Shown: positions 36,025-48,912 of the stretch, one piece after another
Layout of the letters: each line of letters opens with the position of its first letter
Position numbering within the stretch: the stretch's first letter is position 1
Assembly: GCA_025399215.1 (NCBI GenBank)
Contig: MU621103.1
Span: 1-64,000 of the forward strand
DNA length: 64,000 bases
DNA from: Globomyces pollinis-pini
Taxonomy: Eukaryota > Chytridiomycota > Chytridiomycetes > Rhizophydiales > Globomycetaceae
Reading direction: 5' to 3'
Position numbers and translations under genes: made by a program
Notes under the pieces: model-generated
Seen by the model: the letters and a program-made list of their open reading frames with translations, nothing else
Told to the model about the DNA's origin: nothing
Databases searched by the model: none

Positions 36025-38492
36025 ATGTCATCGAATTCAAATTCTACTTTATCAATAGGATCCTTCCTAGATGGGGATAATCCATTAAGAGATAATGCAT
36101 TCTTGTTTGTAGTTCAACTTTTGGTGATTATCGTTACATCTCGTTTCTTTGGATTTATTCTATCGTACCTTAACCAACCCTCAGTGATTGCTGAAGTGGG
36201 TAAATTTTTATTAGTATCTTATATTATAGTGGGTGGAATTGCATTAGGCCCAACGGGATTGTCCAGATTTACTTGGTTCAAAGAAACTATATTCCCAAAA
36301 GAATCCCTTCCGAGATTAAAACTCGTTGCTGAAGTTGCTCTAATTCTGTACTTGTTTTTGGTTGGTATGGAATTGGATCCTGTCAAGATTCAAAAGGAGT
36401 TTAAAAAATCGGCGTTTATTTCTATTGCTGGAATTTTACTACCATTTGCGTCAGGATTGGCTGTTTCTAAATTGATTTATGATAGTTATATCGATACCTC
36501 TGTTGCTTTAGGGTTTGATTAAATATGTTGACAATAGTCCGTTTTTACTATTCTGTGGAGTAGCAATGTCTATCACTTCATTTCCTATTTTGGCACGTAT
36601 ATTAACTGAACGAAAGTTGTTAGGCACAGTATGCTCGTGAACTAATCTAATCCATAGAGTGTTGGTCAGGCATCTTTAGCTGCTTCCGCAACAGACGATG
36701 CATTAGCATGGTCTATGCTGGTTCTAGTCATTGCCCTGATCAATAACCCAAACAAAGCTATAAATGCACTCTGGGTGTTTTTGATTATTGTTGGGTTAAC
36801 TGTTTTCTTGGTTATAGTTATTCGACCAATCTTTGTCTATTTGGTCAACAATTCACGGGCAGATCATGGAGCATCTCAGTCGAATGTGTTTATTGTGTTT
36901 GGATTCATGTTATTAGCAGCTTTGTAAAACAATGTTTTTGTTTATCATAGATTTACTGGTGCTGCGGGAGTACACACTATTTTTGGAGCTTTTTTGACTG
37001 GCATGATTGTACCGCATGAACGTGGGTTTGCAATTGCAATTACGGAGAAATTGGAAGACATGGTTTCGATTTTGTTTTTACCGCTGTACTTTGCTTACTC
37101 TGGACTGAACACACAACTGGGTGAGTTAAATGACTGGAAGGCTTGGGAATATGTTTTGTTGGTCTTTTTAACTGCATGTTTTGGCAAAATTATTGGATGC
37201 TTGGCGGCTGCCAGAATAAATGGAAATACTTGGAGGGAGTCGATAACTATTGGTGTGTTGATGAATACTAAGGGGTAAAATTCTAACTTACTAATAATAG
37301 ATTAATGGAAATTATCGTCTTAAACCTTGGGTTACAAGCGGGAATCATTACTCAAAAAGTATTCACCATCTTTTTAATGATGGCCTTATTAACTACCTTA
37401 ATGACAGTACCTATCGTTTCCGTTATCTATCCAATGTCTCTTTACAGCAAGAATGAATTCAACATGTCCAAAGACCGATTATCACTTGAAGAATCGCAGG
37501 CGACGCTACCAGAGAACACCAGTAAGGATAAACTACAAGTATTAGTTTGCTTGCCAAGCATGAGAATTGTCCCTGCTATGATGAATGTTACTCAAATGCT
37601 CTTCCAGTCGAATCGAGGACTGGAAGTCTATGCGTTAAGGTTGGTTGATTTGGGAGATCGTATGTCCAAAGTCATGATGGCCTCCTCAAGCGTGCATACA
37701 ATGAATTCAGATCCTGTTATCAATGTATTTCGAACATTTGGCCAATTGAACAAACGTTCAGTCAAAACTATTATGTCTATCTCACAGCAAGAAACCTTTT
37801 CTAACGATGCAATTGATGCTGCATCTGAATTGCTCATTAATTTGATTCTTTTTCCTATTGATAGAGCCAACAATAGTTTTCCTAAAGGTTGGGCGGCCGG
37901 CACAGCCAAGCATCTGTTTGAGTCTGCACCATGCCCAATTGGATTTTTCGTTGATCGTGGCTTTGGTATCTCCGATGTAACCGAGATTGATGAACCATTT
38001 GCAGCATCACTTAGCGAAGAGCAAAGAATATTTTTCCCATTCTACGGAACTCAGGATGACGTCGAAGCATCAGTAGTTTTGAACTACATGGCACATTCAA
38101 ATGGATTATTGGTGACAATCTATGGTAACTGACTTTATTTTAATGTTGCAGTTCTCAATGAGCCAACCCCAGAGTCAACAGAAGGACTCGCACTTGCTGC
38201 GTTATCATCATTCCCTAATATTACAATTGAAAGACCAGCAATACCAATAAGCTCCGTTACTCTTATTGCTAGAGCCAATAGTTTCAAGTCGAAAGATCTG
38301 GTGATCCTAGGACACTCAACTTACGATAATGTGGATGATGACGCATTCAAAATGTGGTTGGACAACCAGTCAACCTCTTCTTATTTGATTGTCAAGAAAC
38401 CGTACACAATTCCATTAGCACCGAAATCTCCCAAATCCCCAAGTGTAGTCAATAGACGTCATTTAGAGCGTAGTCAGTCTAACTTGGTTTAA
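36025..38492 (+). CDS. KHA1: CPA2 cation/H+ antiporter (Kha1-like), copy 1
   Basis: Na+/H+ exchanger domain of the KefB/Kha1 branch, exchanging K+ or Na+ for H+ across an internal or plasma membrane. About twelve hydrophobic segments fill residues 25-420. Conserved text includes NQPSVIAEVVGGIALGPTGL, GMELDPVKI, GVAMSITSFPILARILTE and SATDDALAWS with the Asp-Asp pair. The C-terminal 340 residues form a cytosolic USP-like regulatory region. Introns: 36200-36229, 36513-36537, 36629-36657, 36924-36950, 37275-37300 and 38125-38151 (25-30 nt). The first is 30 nt without a stop, so the genomic frame reads through it. The frame closes to 767 aa, identical in length to copy 2 next door. Confidence 0.92.
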
Positions 38493-39085
38493 CATTTTTG
38501 TTTTTCGTTAATAAAACCCTGTCAATAATTAATTTATAGATCTATAATTTATATGCTAATTATGAATGAGGTTCATTTGGAAATGATTTCTTTAGAAATC
38601 GCCAAAATCGATCGTATCTGACTTGAGAATGATGAATCCAAACCCACCAAAAGTTTTCTATAAATTAAAATTTGCTATTGTTTAACTATAATTTTTACTT
38701 GTCTTTCTGTATTTCGGTTTGCTGTTTAAAAGAGTCCACTCAATCTTATTCTACAATTACTCCGCCGCTACAACCAGACCAACCATTTCAAAAACAACAT
38801 GATACTTATTATGAAAATATTCGTAATGCCTTATGAATCTATTCCTAACGATTTACTTATCATGAATCCATTCCCAACTACTTGCAGGGATAATTCTCAA
38901 CTTATAGAAGGAGAGATACTCTAAATATACACCAACTCCATGATTATTCAACCGGATTCAGCAACTCTTTGTGTGTTAATCAACCTCCCAAATTCATGGA
39001 TGCTTTGTGTTAAGCCAATTCTAGCCACAGATGAACCCATTTCAGTGAGAATTCGTCACATTCACTTCACTTTAATTTTTACTTA
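38493..39085. other. Spacer between tandem antiporter genes
   Basis: About 590 AT-rich bases separating the duplicated genes. I saw no pseudo-exon of the antiporter and no mobile element ends. Confidence 0.35.
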
Positions 39086-41564
39086 ATGGCTGGGTCAAAT
39101 GGTACCGTTACTTCAGGATCCTTTCTGGATGGTGATAATCCTTTAAAGGATAATGCTTTTCTATTCGTCGTACAATTATTGATCATCACTATCACCTGTC
39201 GAATCTTTGGATTTATACTCTCATACCTTAATCAACCTTCCGTTATCGCAGAAGTTGGTAATTAAAATTTAGTGATTTATTTTAGTCGGTGGTATTGCTT
39301 TGGGACCAACTGGCTTATCTCGACTCCCATGGTTTAAAGAGACATTTTTCCCAAAGGATTCCCTTCCGAAATTAAAAGTTGTAGCTGAAGTTGCTCTAAT
39401 TCTGTACTTGTTTTTGGTTGGTATGGAATTAGATCCTGTCAAGATTAAAAATGATTTCAAAAAATCGGCATTTATATCTATTGCTGGGATTTTAGTACCA
39501 TTTGCTACCGGTTTAGCGGTATCTAAATTAATTTATGATACTTACATTGAACCTTCAGTCCCCCTTGGGTAATCGTGACACTTTCCTGACAAATATAGTT
39601 CATTTCTCATTTTCTGTGGTGTAGCAATGTCAATCACTGCATTCCCTGTATTGGCGCGTATCTTAACTGAAAGAAAGTTATTATCAACGGTATCAAATCA
39701 TTTTCTCATGTATTTAGAGTGTTGGACAATCGACTTTGGCAGCCGCAGCAACCGACGACGCAGTAGCTTGGTCACTACTTGTACTGGTGGTTGCGTTGAT
39801 TAACAATCCAGATCATGCCCTGAATGCTGTTTGGGTGTTTTTGATTGTTGCTGCCTATGCCATTTTCTTGTTTGTAGTTATTCGACCATTTTTTGTGTAC
39901 CTGATTAACAGCTCTAGTGCCGAACATGGAGCTTCTCAATCAACTGTATTCATTGTCTTTGGTGTGATGTTGATGTCAGCTTTGTAATTTACACAGTATG
40001 ATTAACGTTTAGATTTACCGGTGCTGCTGGTGTTCATACTATTTTCGGAGCCTTTTTGACCGGATTGATTATTCCTCATGATCGAGGTTTTGCTATTGCC
40101 ATCACCGAAAAATTGGAAGATATGGTATCTATTCTGTTCCTACCACTTTACTTTGCTTACTCTGGGCTGAACACACAACTTGGAGAGTTAAATGATATTC
40201 AAGCTTGGGGATTTGTAGCATTGATCTTTGCTACAGCCTGTTGTGGAAAAATTCTGGGTTGTTTGACCGCCGCTAGAATAGGTGGAAATTCATGGAGAGA
40301 GTCATTGACCATTGGTATTTTGATGAACACGAAAGGGTAACGATGCTATGTAATCTTATTTTAGACTTGTTGAAATCATTGTTTTAAATCTTGGGTTACA
40401 AGCTGGTGTGATAAATCAAAAAGTATTTACCATGTTTTTGATGATGGCTTTGTTCACCACATTCATGACAGTACCAATCGTTTCTATAATCTATCCTATG
40501 TCCCTGTATAGCAAGAAAGAATCAAGTATGTCTAAAGATCGATTGGGCTTTGAAGAATCACAAGCAACCATCCCTGATCAAGGCAGCAAAGACACTTTAC
40601 AAGTGCTAATTTGTTTACCTAACATGAAAACTGTTCCAGCAATGATGAATATCACACAAATGTTTTTCCAATCTAACAGAGGACTGGACATTTATGCCTT
40701 GCGTTTAGTTGATCTCGGTCAACGTATGTCACATGTGATGAAGGCTACTGAATCATCCGAAACGATGCAATCAGATCCCGTTATCAATGTATTCCGAACA
40801 TTTGGTCAATTGAACAATCGATCTATCAAGACATTAATGTCTGTCTCGCAACATGAAACATTTTCAAATGATGCAATCGATACTGCTGCTGAAATGCCAA
40901 TAAATTTGATCATCTTCCCTATTGAACATGCCAATAATACCTATCCTTCCGGATGGGCTGTTGGAACTGCCAAACATCTATTTGATAGCTCACCATGTCC
41001 TATCTCATTCTTTGTTGATCGCGGATTTGGAGTTTCTTCTGTATCCCAGTTGGATGAACCATTCGCTGCATTCCCAGGAAAAAATCAACAAATATTTTTC
41101 CCATTTTATGGTACTCAAGATGATATTGAAGCAGCCGTCGTATTGAACTATTTAGCACATTCTAATGGTATTTTAGTTACTATATATGGTAAGAATCCAC
41201 AATTGTATTAATTCTATTAGTTCTCAATGAACCTGCACCAGATTCACTTGAAGGACAAGCACTCACCGCACTTGAATCATTCCCAAATGTGACTGTGGAA
41301 CGACCGGCTACTCCGATCAGTTCAATAACTCTAATCGCAAGAGCAAACAGCTGCAAGTCAAAAGACCTAATTATACTTGGACACTCTTCTTATGAAAACG
41401 TGGAAGATGATACGTTAAAGTCGTGGCTGGATGGTCAAGCCAAATCATCTTACATGATTGTAAAAAAACCAAACTCACAACCATTGCCATCACCAAAAAC
41501 TTCAGAATCCAGTAGTCTACTCAAGAGGAGAACGATTGAACGAAGTAGTTCAAATCTAGTTTAG
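39086..41564 (+). CDS. KHA1: CPA2 cation/H+ antiporter (Kha1-like), copy 2
   Basis: Tandem paralogue of the preceding gene with the same domain order: exchanger domain (NQPSVIAEVVGGIALGPTGL, GMELDPVKI, GVAMSITAFPVLARILTE, ATDDAVAWS) and a long cytosolic tail ending in RRTIERSSSNLV against RRHLERSQSNLV in copy 1. Six introns sit at the same codons and phases: 39258-39285, 39569-39598, 39690-39717, 39984-40012, 40337-40364 and 41189-41220 (28-32 nt). Their sequences and lengths have drifted while the exons stay close. The frame closes to exactly 767 aa, as in copy 1. ATG 39086 begins MAGSNGTVTSGSFLDGDNPL, matching copy 1. Both copies look functional; ion specificity is not readable from sequence. 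Confidence 0.92.
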
Positions 41565-41765
41565 GCTATTCTTCTAATACAATTTTTTATAATTGATTTC
41601 CTTATTTGCGGTTTATCATGGTGATTCTAAAAAAAATATAGCTGTCATAGAGAAGCGATAGCAATTAAAAATATCCAGTTACAAAAAATAAAGAACTCTG
41701 ATCATTGATGTATTTTTTTTTTAAATTGGTTGTATATTGTGAAATCATAATGATACCAATAAAAT

Positions 41766-43760
<1,995 letters not shown>

Positions 43761-44332
43761 ACTAATAACTTTATATGTTTTCTTTAAATTTTATAAAGAA
43801 ATGTGAAATGATTTGTTGGTTAGTCAAGGACCAAAAGTTTACATTCTTTGTCATGGAGATCCATGTGGTTCCCATTGTTCCCAAGTGGAGACGTTTATTT
43901 TCTTACCAATCACCTTTATCATTCAATTCATTTATATCATAGTGTCATATTGATGTTAATATCGTAAAGTGTCATTTAGATCGTGGATATCATACCTAGA
44001 ATTACATAGCAATAGTCAAATCTGTAAAAAAATTTACATTCAACAACTAAATAAAAAAGTCAATTTCAATTAATGATGTCAATCATACTGAAATTGACTT
44101 TTGGTTACTGACTTGGTTGGTAAATAAGAATTTAGACGCGGTAAAGCTTAAATCTCGTGGTATTAGCAAACGATATACTTTTTTATCAACTACCAAAAGT
44201 AGATCAACTACACTGAGATTTTAAAATCATATATTATAAAATACTATTTATATTCATCAAAAAAAGAATAGAAATAAAAGACAATAGAAGTAAAAAACGC
44301 GTGTTTTCGAAAAGTTTGTCATTCATTTAGAA
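43761..44332. other. Divergent spacer, PAR-1 / SPAG8-like
   Basis: About 570 bases, AT-rich. Shared promoter region for a polarity kinase and a flagellar protein. No gene seen. Confidence 0.35.
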
Positions 44333-45242
44333 ATGTCAAAGAATCGTGGTGAGCATTCAACAGCATGGAACAAAAATATAGCAAGTTCCTTGTACTAAAA
44401 CCATTAGGGAGTTGGTGCAACATTACTCGAAAACTGGGTAGAGGAAAGAGCAGTGGGACCAAGAATAGGTATTTTTTCAAAAAGTCTTAATTTACTTAGT
44501 CGAGGAACGTAGTAATATCGCATTGGTGTCCAAACAAGGACATGAGGTATACAATCTTTACCTAAATACAGAATATTCTAAGTCACGTATCACATCAAAA
44601 TCGGAATCAATATCGCACTACGACAGAGGATACTTATGGTACATCTCCTATCGACAGGTATTTCTAAATAACTGATATGGTAGTCGTTTACCAACAAAAA
44701 TCGGGAAACGAAGACAATACTTGGAAGCAGCATTACTAAAACAAGCCTTGTAAATTTATTTACATATATTGAAATGATAGAATGGAGGAATCTGTACCGA
44801 CGATGGATCCAAAAGAACAATGGAAGACTACCACTTTACAAGTATTTTAGTATAAACGTTAACGTTAGGATTATGCACATGAAGATATTTATCCACCTAT
44901 TCGAGAATTAGGTAAAACGTTACCACCAAAGGAAAAATTAGATCAGTACAAGAACCCCATCACGTTCTGGACGGATTATGCGGCCAAAGGTACGGTCATG
45001 AATCTAATTATAGGCAGTGGAACGGCGATATGTTCAACAAGAGGTAGATGATATGAACTCACATCTTAGCTGATTTATTACACAAGGAATGTTATCCTGG
45101 AACGGAAGGTCCGGCTACGTTTGGACATAAGAGTGGTCAGTTACATCAACACGATGCTAGTAGTAAACCTATCATGTTTGGAAAACAGTCCAAGTTTTCC
45201 ACTCCCATTCAAGAATATAAAAAAGGGGAATGTAAAGAATAA
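44333..45242 (+). CDS. SPAG8-like axonemal protein
   Basis: Eight introns of 24-31 nt (44385-44411, 44469-44499, 44547-44571, 44658-44683, 44750-44780, 44842-44868, 44990-45013 and 45044-45069) interrupt a gene with no long ORF. After their removal the frame closes to 230 aa. The product contains IGATLLENWVEERAVG, then TYGTSPIDS, GKRRQYLEAALLKQ, ITFWTDYAAKGSG and a C-terminal GKQSKFSTPIQEY. This order resembles SPAG8, a microtubule inner protein of cilia and sperm flagella; FWTDYA corresponds to the family's FWSENA and KFSTPI to AFSTPI. The family assignment rests on remembered motifs, so a search should confirm it. It implies a motile flagellated stage. Confidence 0.65.
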
Positions 45243-45750
45243 ATTTGATTGGATTTGTGATTTTGAATTTGATGTGGTTTAGTAATGATTTTAAACGTGA
45301 TGATGACATGGTTGATTGATAATTGCCATGTATCGCTTGCAAACTATGTAGCTTGGAATTAGTGGGACGTTATTCGAAATAACAATCAAGTAAACTACAT
45401 TCACTTACGTCAATGGCTACTAGTTTAGTCACCTCAATGATTCCCCACTTAGGTTTACAGGACTTACTGTACATGTCATGAGACTCATTATTGAATAGAA
45501 TGTAGTTAATGGGAGATGATATAAAATGAGTATATTGAAATAGACAGAATGTGTAACCACAGATAAAGTAAAAACGTGTATATCCATCCATTCATTCAAA
45601 AAGAGATAATTTCAGTAAAAATTGTACATAGGAAAGATACTGTCAAATATATATGTATCGAAAGATGTGTATATTGAAGAAGATATAATGTATAATGTAT
45701 ATATTGTGAAAAGTATACAATTACGAAAATGAGTATGCAACAAGAAAGAA
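45243..45750. other. Convergent spacer
   Basis: About 500 bases between the ends of the SPAG8-like and phosphatase genes. It is AT-rich with TATA/TGTATA runs. No gene recognised. Confidence 0.35.
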
Positions 45751-46665
45751 TTAACCTCGCAAGGAGAGAACTGATCGTACATCTTTTGTGAAACGCAGAG
45801 CATCCAGAAGAGGCAACAAATCCAATAGACATTGATCAGAAGAATCTTGAGTCCAAGTTTCTATGGGTATTCCATTATCTAGGTGTTAGTGAAACTAACC
45901 AAACCAGGATTTAACGTAAAGCAGAAATCGGAATTATCTAGTAGAATGACTTTAGATAGATCAGGTTCGACTAATTCCAAATTTTTCATGAATGAACCTC
46001 TAGAAGGGACACAGCTCTATGATGAGAAAAGGGAACAAGTACATCTCTAAAGTAACGTTTTGAAATGAGAGTTCTTGTTGGATCTAGCCAGTCGATGACA
46101 GGGTCGGCGTATTCTGGAACAGATGCACTGTGGTTAAGATGAGTTGATAAATACGTGAATATGACAATTTTGAACCATTCGGATACCTGCTGATGAGTTT
46201 TTTTAATACTGTACCTAGCAATGAGTCTTTTAATATTTCACCTTGATGAGTTTTTAGTTTGTATAGTTATTATACCTAAAGGATCAGATAGAAATGAATA
46301 CCTAAAAGATCAGTGAGAGTATAATACCTTTTTTAAAAACAGATCACAATAAGGTCTTTTATAAACTAACCATTAATATAATATTGAATACCATAATATA
46401 GACACACATGTTTATCTAATAAAACTTCAACTAAAAAGTCATGAGAACCGAAACCATCTAAATTTGAATGAACTAAAGTTTCATCTAAATCTAATACTAA
46501 AGTTTTTCTAGAATGAATTTTATGTAATTTTTTAGTAGTATAATTTGGTAAGAAAGGGAATACTAGAGAAGAGAAGTAAATGATAGAATTTAATAAAGAA
46601 AGAGAGTAATAATAATATAAAGATTGTAATAGAGTATCTAATGCTTTCATCCAATTTGGATCCAT
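45751..46665 (-). CDS. CTDNEP1/Dullard-Nem1-type FCP/SCP phosphatase
   Basis: Protein Ser phosphatase of the nuclear envelope/ER family that activates lipin. An N-terminal hydrophobic region ([16 protein letters not shown]) likely anchors it in the membrane. The catalytic motif [12 protein letters not shown] lies near residue 65. It is followed by [48 protein letters not shown] with the second acidic motif, DNGIPIETW and [18 protein letters not shown]. Introns: 46366-46391 (26), 46187-46327 (141, five abutting units), 46017-46042 (26) and 45879-45904 (26). The frame closes to 231 aa from ATG 46665 (human CTDNEP1 244). The partner subunit (Spo7-type) is not in the window. Confidence 0.9.
46187..46327 (-). 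other. Tandem array of five abutting mini-introns
   Basis: In transcription order the units are 46302-46327 (26 nt), 46276-46301 (26), 46242-46275 (34), 46215-46241 (27) and 46187-46214 (28). Each starts with GT and ends with AG, and each AG touches the next GT. Units 1 and 2 share GTATT at the start and CTGATC near the end (19 of 26 positions identical). Units 3-5 share a TAAAA...CTCAT block before the AG. The flanking exons join as DLFLKK-VSEWFK, matching the family without gap, so all 141 nt leave the mRNA. Confidence 0.8.
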
Positions 46666-46991
46666 CTTGAAAAAAACAATCAAATTAAATTTGTCTCAAA
46701 CTAGTAAAAACTACTACTAACTACAACTAGTTATACTATGTAATACTAGTCATTACTACTACTAGTAATTAAATAAACTATGAATGAATTACCTACTCAT
46801 AACCAATAATTCCTACAATAATGTACTACTCACTACTACTCACTACTACTACTAGTTATTACTACTAGTAGTAACTACCACTAGTTACTACTACTACTAG
46901 TAGTAACAGATTATTGTTTTGTATTTGTTTGGGTCTGAAACAAGTAACGCCTATTCTTTATTGGCTTATTCTCTCTTCCAAACTACTACAA
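46666..46991. other. Spacer with ACT/AGT trinucleotide tracts
   Basis: Between about 46,705 and 46,905 the sequence is dominated by short (ACT)n and (AGT)n runs facing each other, for example ACTACTACTAGTTATTACT, giving several small palindromes around ACTAGT. Similar text occurs near 47,905-47,955 and 48,825-48,855 around the hAT insertion. It lies in the divergent promoter region of the phosphatase and WSC-SH3 genes. Confidence 0.6.
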
Positions 46992-47814
46992 ATGTTACTA
47001 TCATTCCTATTACCAATCGTAAATGCTGGTTATATCATGCAAGGTTGTTATGTACCGAAAAATATATTACCTCCTTCAGTACCTTTAGCTTCTCTATCAG
47101 TCGATGTATGTACAAACGAATGTTTACTATCCCCTTCAAACTCTTTTGCTGCTATAGGAACTAATTGTACTTGTCTACCTTCATTAGATGGTTTCAATTT
47201 AGCTAACATCGCTGAATGTAATCAAAAATGTACTACTGATGGTGAATTTTGTGGTAATGCTTTGAATACTAGACTATCCGTTTATCAATTATTAGCGGTA
47301 TCAATTCCTTCTGGTATTACTTTACAAGTAAATTATAATTTCAAATTTAATTATATAGACAACTCCAACTTCTACTACTCGTCCTTCTACAGATGATAAC
47401 AGTATTCTAGGAACTGGAACCAATGTAAATCAACGTAGAATTGCCTTGTATATTTCAATTGCTGTCGTTTCATTATTACTCATAGCTTTGGTGATTTACT
47501 GTATTCGTAGAAAGCAAAAGGAAGCTTCTATTCCTACATTACCTCGTTTACATTCTTCTTCAAAAACTAGAATGATTTTACCGAATTTACCTGAAACTAG
47601 TGATATGGTTTATTCCGTACAAACTCCTTACACTCCTAGACGCTCTGATGAAATTCCTTTAAATGCTAATGATGTCGTTAAAGTAGGTGATTATCATCCT
47701 AATGGTTGGGGTTACGCTACTAATGTTACTACTGGTACTCAAGGTCTAATTCCTTTAGTTACACTCGCTCAAAATGATCGAAATGGTGTAGTTACTATTC
47801 CTTCTCGTGATTAA
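46992..47814 (+). CDS. WSC-transmembrane-SH3 surface sensor
   Basis: ATG 46992 starts a signal peptide (MLLSFLLPIVNA). A Cys-rich WSC domain of about 85 residues follows (GYIMQGCYVPK, VDVCTNECL, CTCLPS, CNQKCTTDGEFCG), a carbohydrate-binding module found in fungal wall-stress sensors. A Thr/Ser-rich stalk comes next, then one membrane helix (LYISIAVVSLLLIALVIYCI), a basic stop-transfer (RRKQK) and a C-terminal SH3 domain (TPYTPRRSDEIPLNANDVV, NGWGYATNVTTGTQGLIPL). One intron of 31 nt (47328-47358) joins the two parts; the total is 263 aa. The upstream frame has no ATG. The layout parallels the LRR-TM-SH3 gene: outside binding domain, inside SH3. Confidence 0.85.
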
Positions 47815-47945
47815 TACTTTACTATTGCATTTAATAAATCATTCATTAGAAATGTCACTTTAAAGTAATACTGCACGTTGTAATCTTTCTGATATCACTC
47901 TACTTCTACTACTACTATAACTGTTTCTGACATCACTACTACTAT

Positions 47946-47953
47946 TACTGTAG
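47946..47953 (+). repeat. Target-site duplication, left copy
   Basis: The 8-bp TACTGTAG directly precedes the hAT element and is repeated exactly at 48806-48813 after it. Eight base pairs is the standard hAT duplication length. Confidence 0.9.
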
Positions 47954-48805
47954 TAGAGTTCCTACGAACTCGAACAAACTAATTAGCCCATCCCATTGTC
48001 TCCTTCAACTCTTGAGCAACATACAAGCTGTGATAGATTCCCCCTAAGTCTGCAGCGAAAATCCGTAATCAATTGTCTCCCTTCACTGAAAGCTCTTTCA
48101 GATGGTGTAGATGTTCCAGGAGCAGCTAAATAATCTCTCGCTATTCTTGACAAATTTGGAAATCAGTCAGAATTGATTTTCCAATAATCTAGCACCTTAA
48201 AATATGAATGATGTCTAACCACTGGTTCAGAAAGGTAGACATCGAGTTCCGATTGCTCCAAATAATGAGTGGTGCTTAGTTGGAATAGCTCAGCGAGTAG
48301 TGAAGGTTTTTCAGGTGATGGATTTGAAGATCTACCAGAAGCGTAATCTCGGTTGTAGAAACTCTGCACATATGAACGAATTTCTTCGGGATTTTCCGCT
48401 GAAGCATTCTTGTCGGACTTGTAGAAATCTAGCTTATGCCTCGGATCTAAGACTGTCGCGATGGTACAAAGTTCGGAAGAAATATCGTAATACTTAGTTA
48501 ATTTCATTAACGCAGCTTTAGAAGCATCAACCTTGAAGTCTGATTCAGTATATATCGAAGTCACTCCATCATTACATGACGACAATACTGAATTCTTCTG
48601 GTTCTGAATCACTACAAACGATTCTCATAATTTTTTTTGTAAGTTCGAAGAAAAAAGTCCACCCTAAGTACTAAATGATGTATTAAATATCATTTATACT
48701 ATTGTTATTGAAGTGTTCGAAAGTGTTCGATAACACATCGAACTAACTCGAACTCGAACTCGAACAGGGGCCTGTTCGAGTTCGTTCGAGTTCGTAGGAA
48801 CTCTA
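47954..48805 (-). mobile_element. Internally deleted hAT element with intact ends
   Basis: An 852-bp element bounded by terminal inverted repeats: the left end begins TAGAGTTCCTACGAACTCGA, and the right end is its reverse complement. They match for 22 positions, then one mismatch, then four more matches. The ends are flanked by the exact 8-bp duplication TACTGTAG. Inside, on the minus strand, is only the C-terminal part of a transposase. The right subterminal region contains a near-palindrome of CGAAC/GTTCG units around CAGGGGCCTG. The perfect duplication suggests recent insertion. With most of the transposase gone it would need a helper in trans. Confidence 0.92.
47983..48612 (-). pseudogene. 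hAT transposase C-terminal fragment
   Basis: The fragment reads LTKYYDISSELCTIATVLDP, then HKLDFYKSDKNASAENPEEI, SYFKVLDYWKINSD and, after one in-frame TGA near 48165, FPNLSRIARDYLAAPGTSTP and SERAFSEGRQLITDF. These are the hAT catalytic C-terminal and dimerisation blocks (PNLSxIAxDYLA, SERxFS). The N-terminal zinc finger and the catalytic Asp region are absent. It is related to the relic at 4885-5330. Confidence 0.88.
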
Positions 48806-48813
48806 TACTGTAG
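48806..48813 (+). repeat. Target-site duplication, right copy
   Basis: Exact second copy of TACTGTAG, abutting the right terminal inverted repeat of the hAT element. Confidence 0.9.
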
Positions 48814-48912
48814 TAATTCTTTCTAATATCACCACTACTTGTTACTACTGGTCACTATATCGTGTTGATTCCAATTTTCAACAGTTTAATTTTTTATTGA
48901 CCACATACTACA

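Noticed and set aside
45370..45591. Minus-strand ORF downstream of the phosphatase
   Set aside because: It lies beyond the phosphatase stop codon (45751), has no motif and sits in low-complexity AT-rich DNA.
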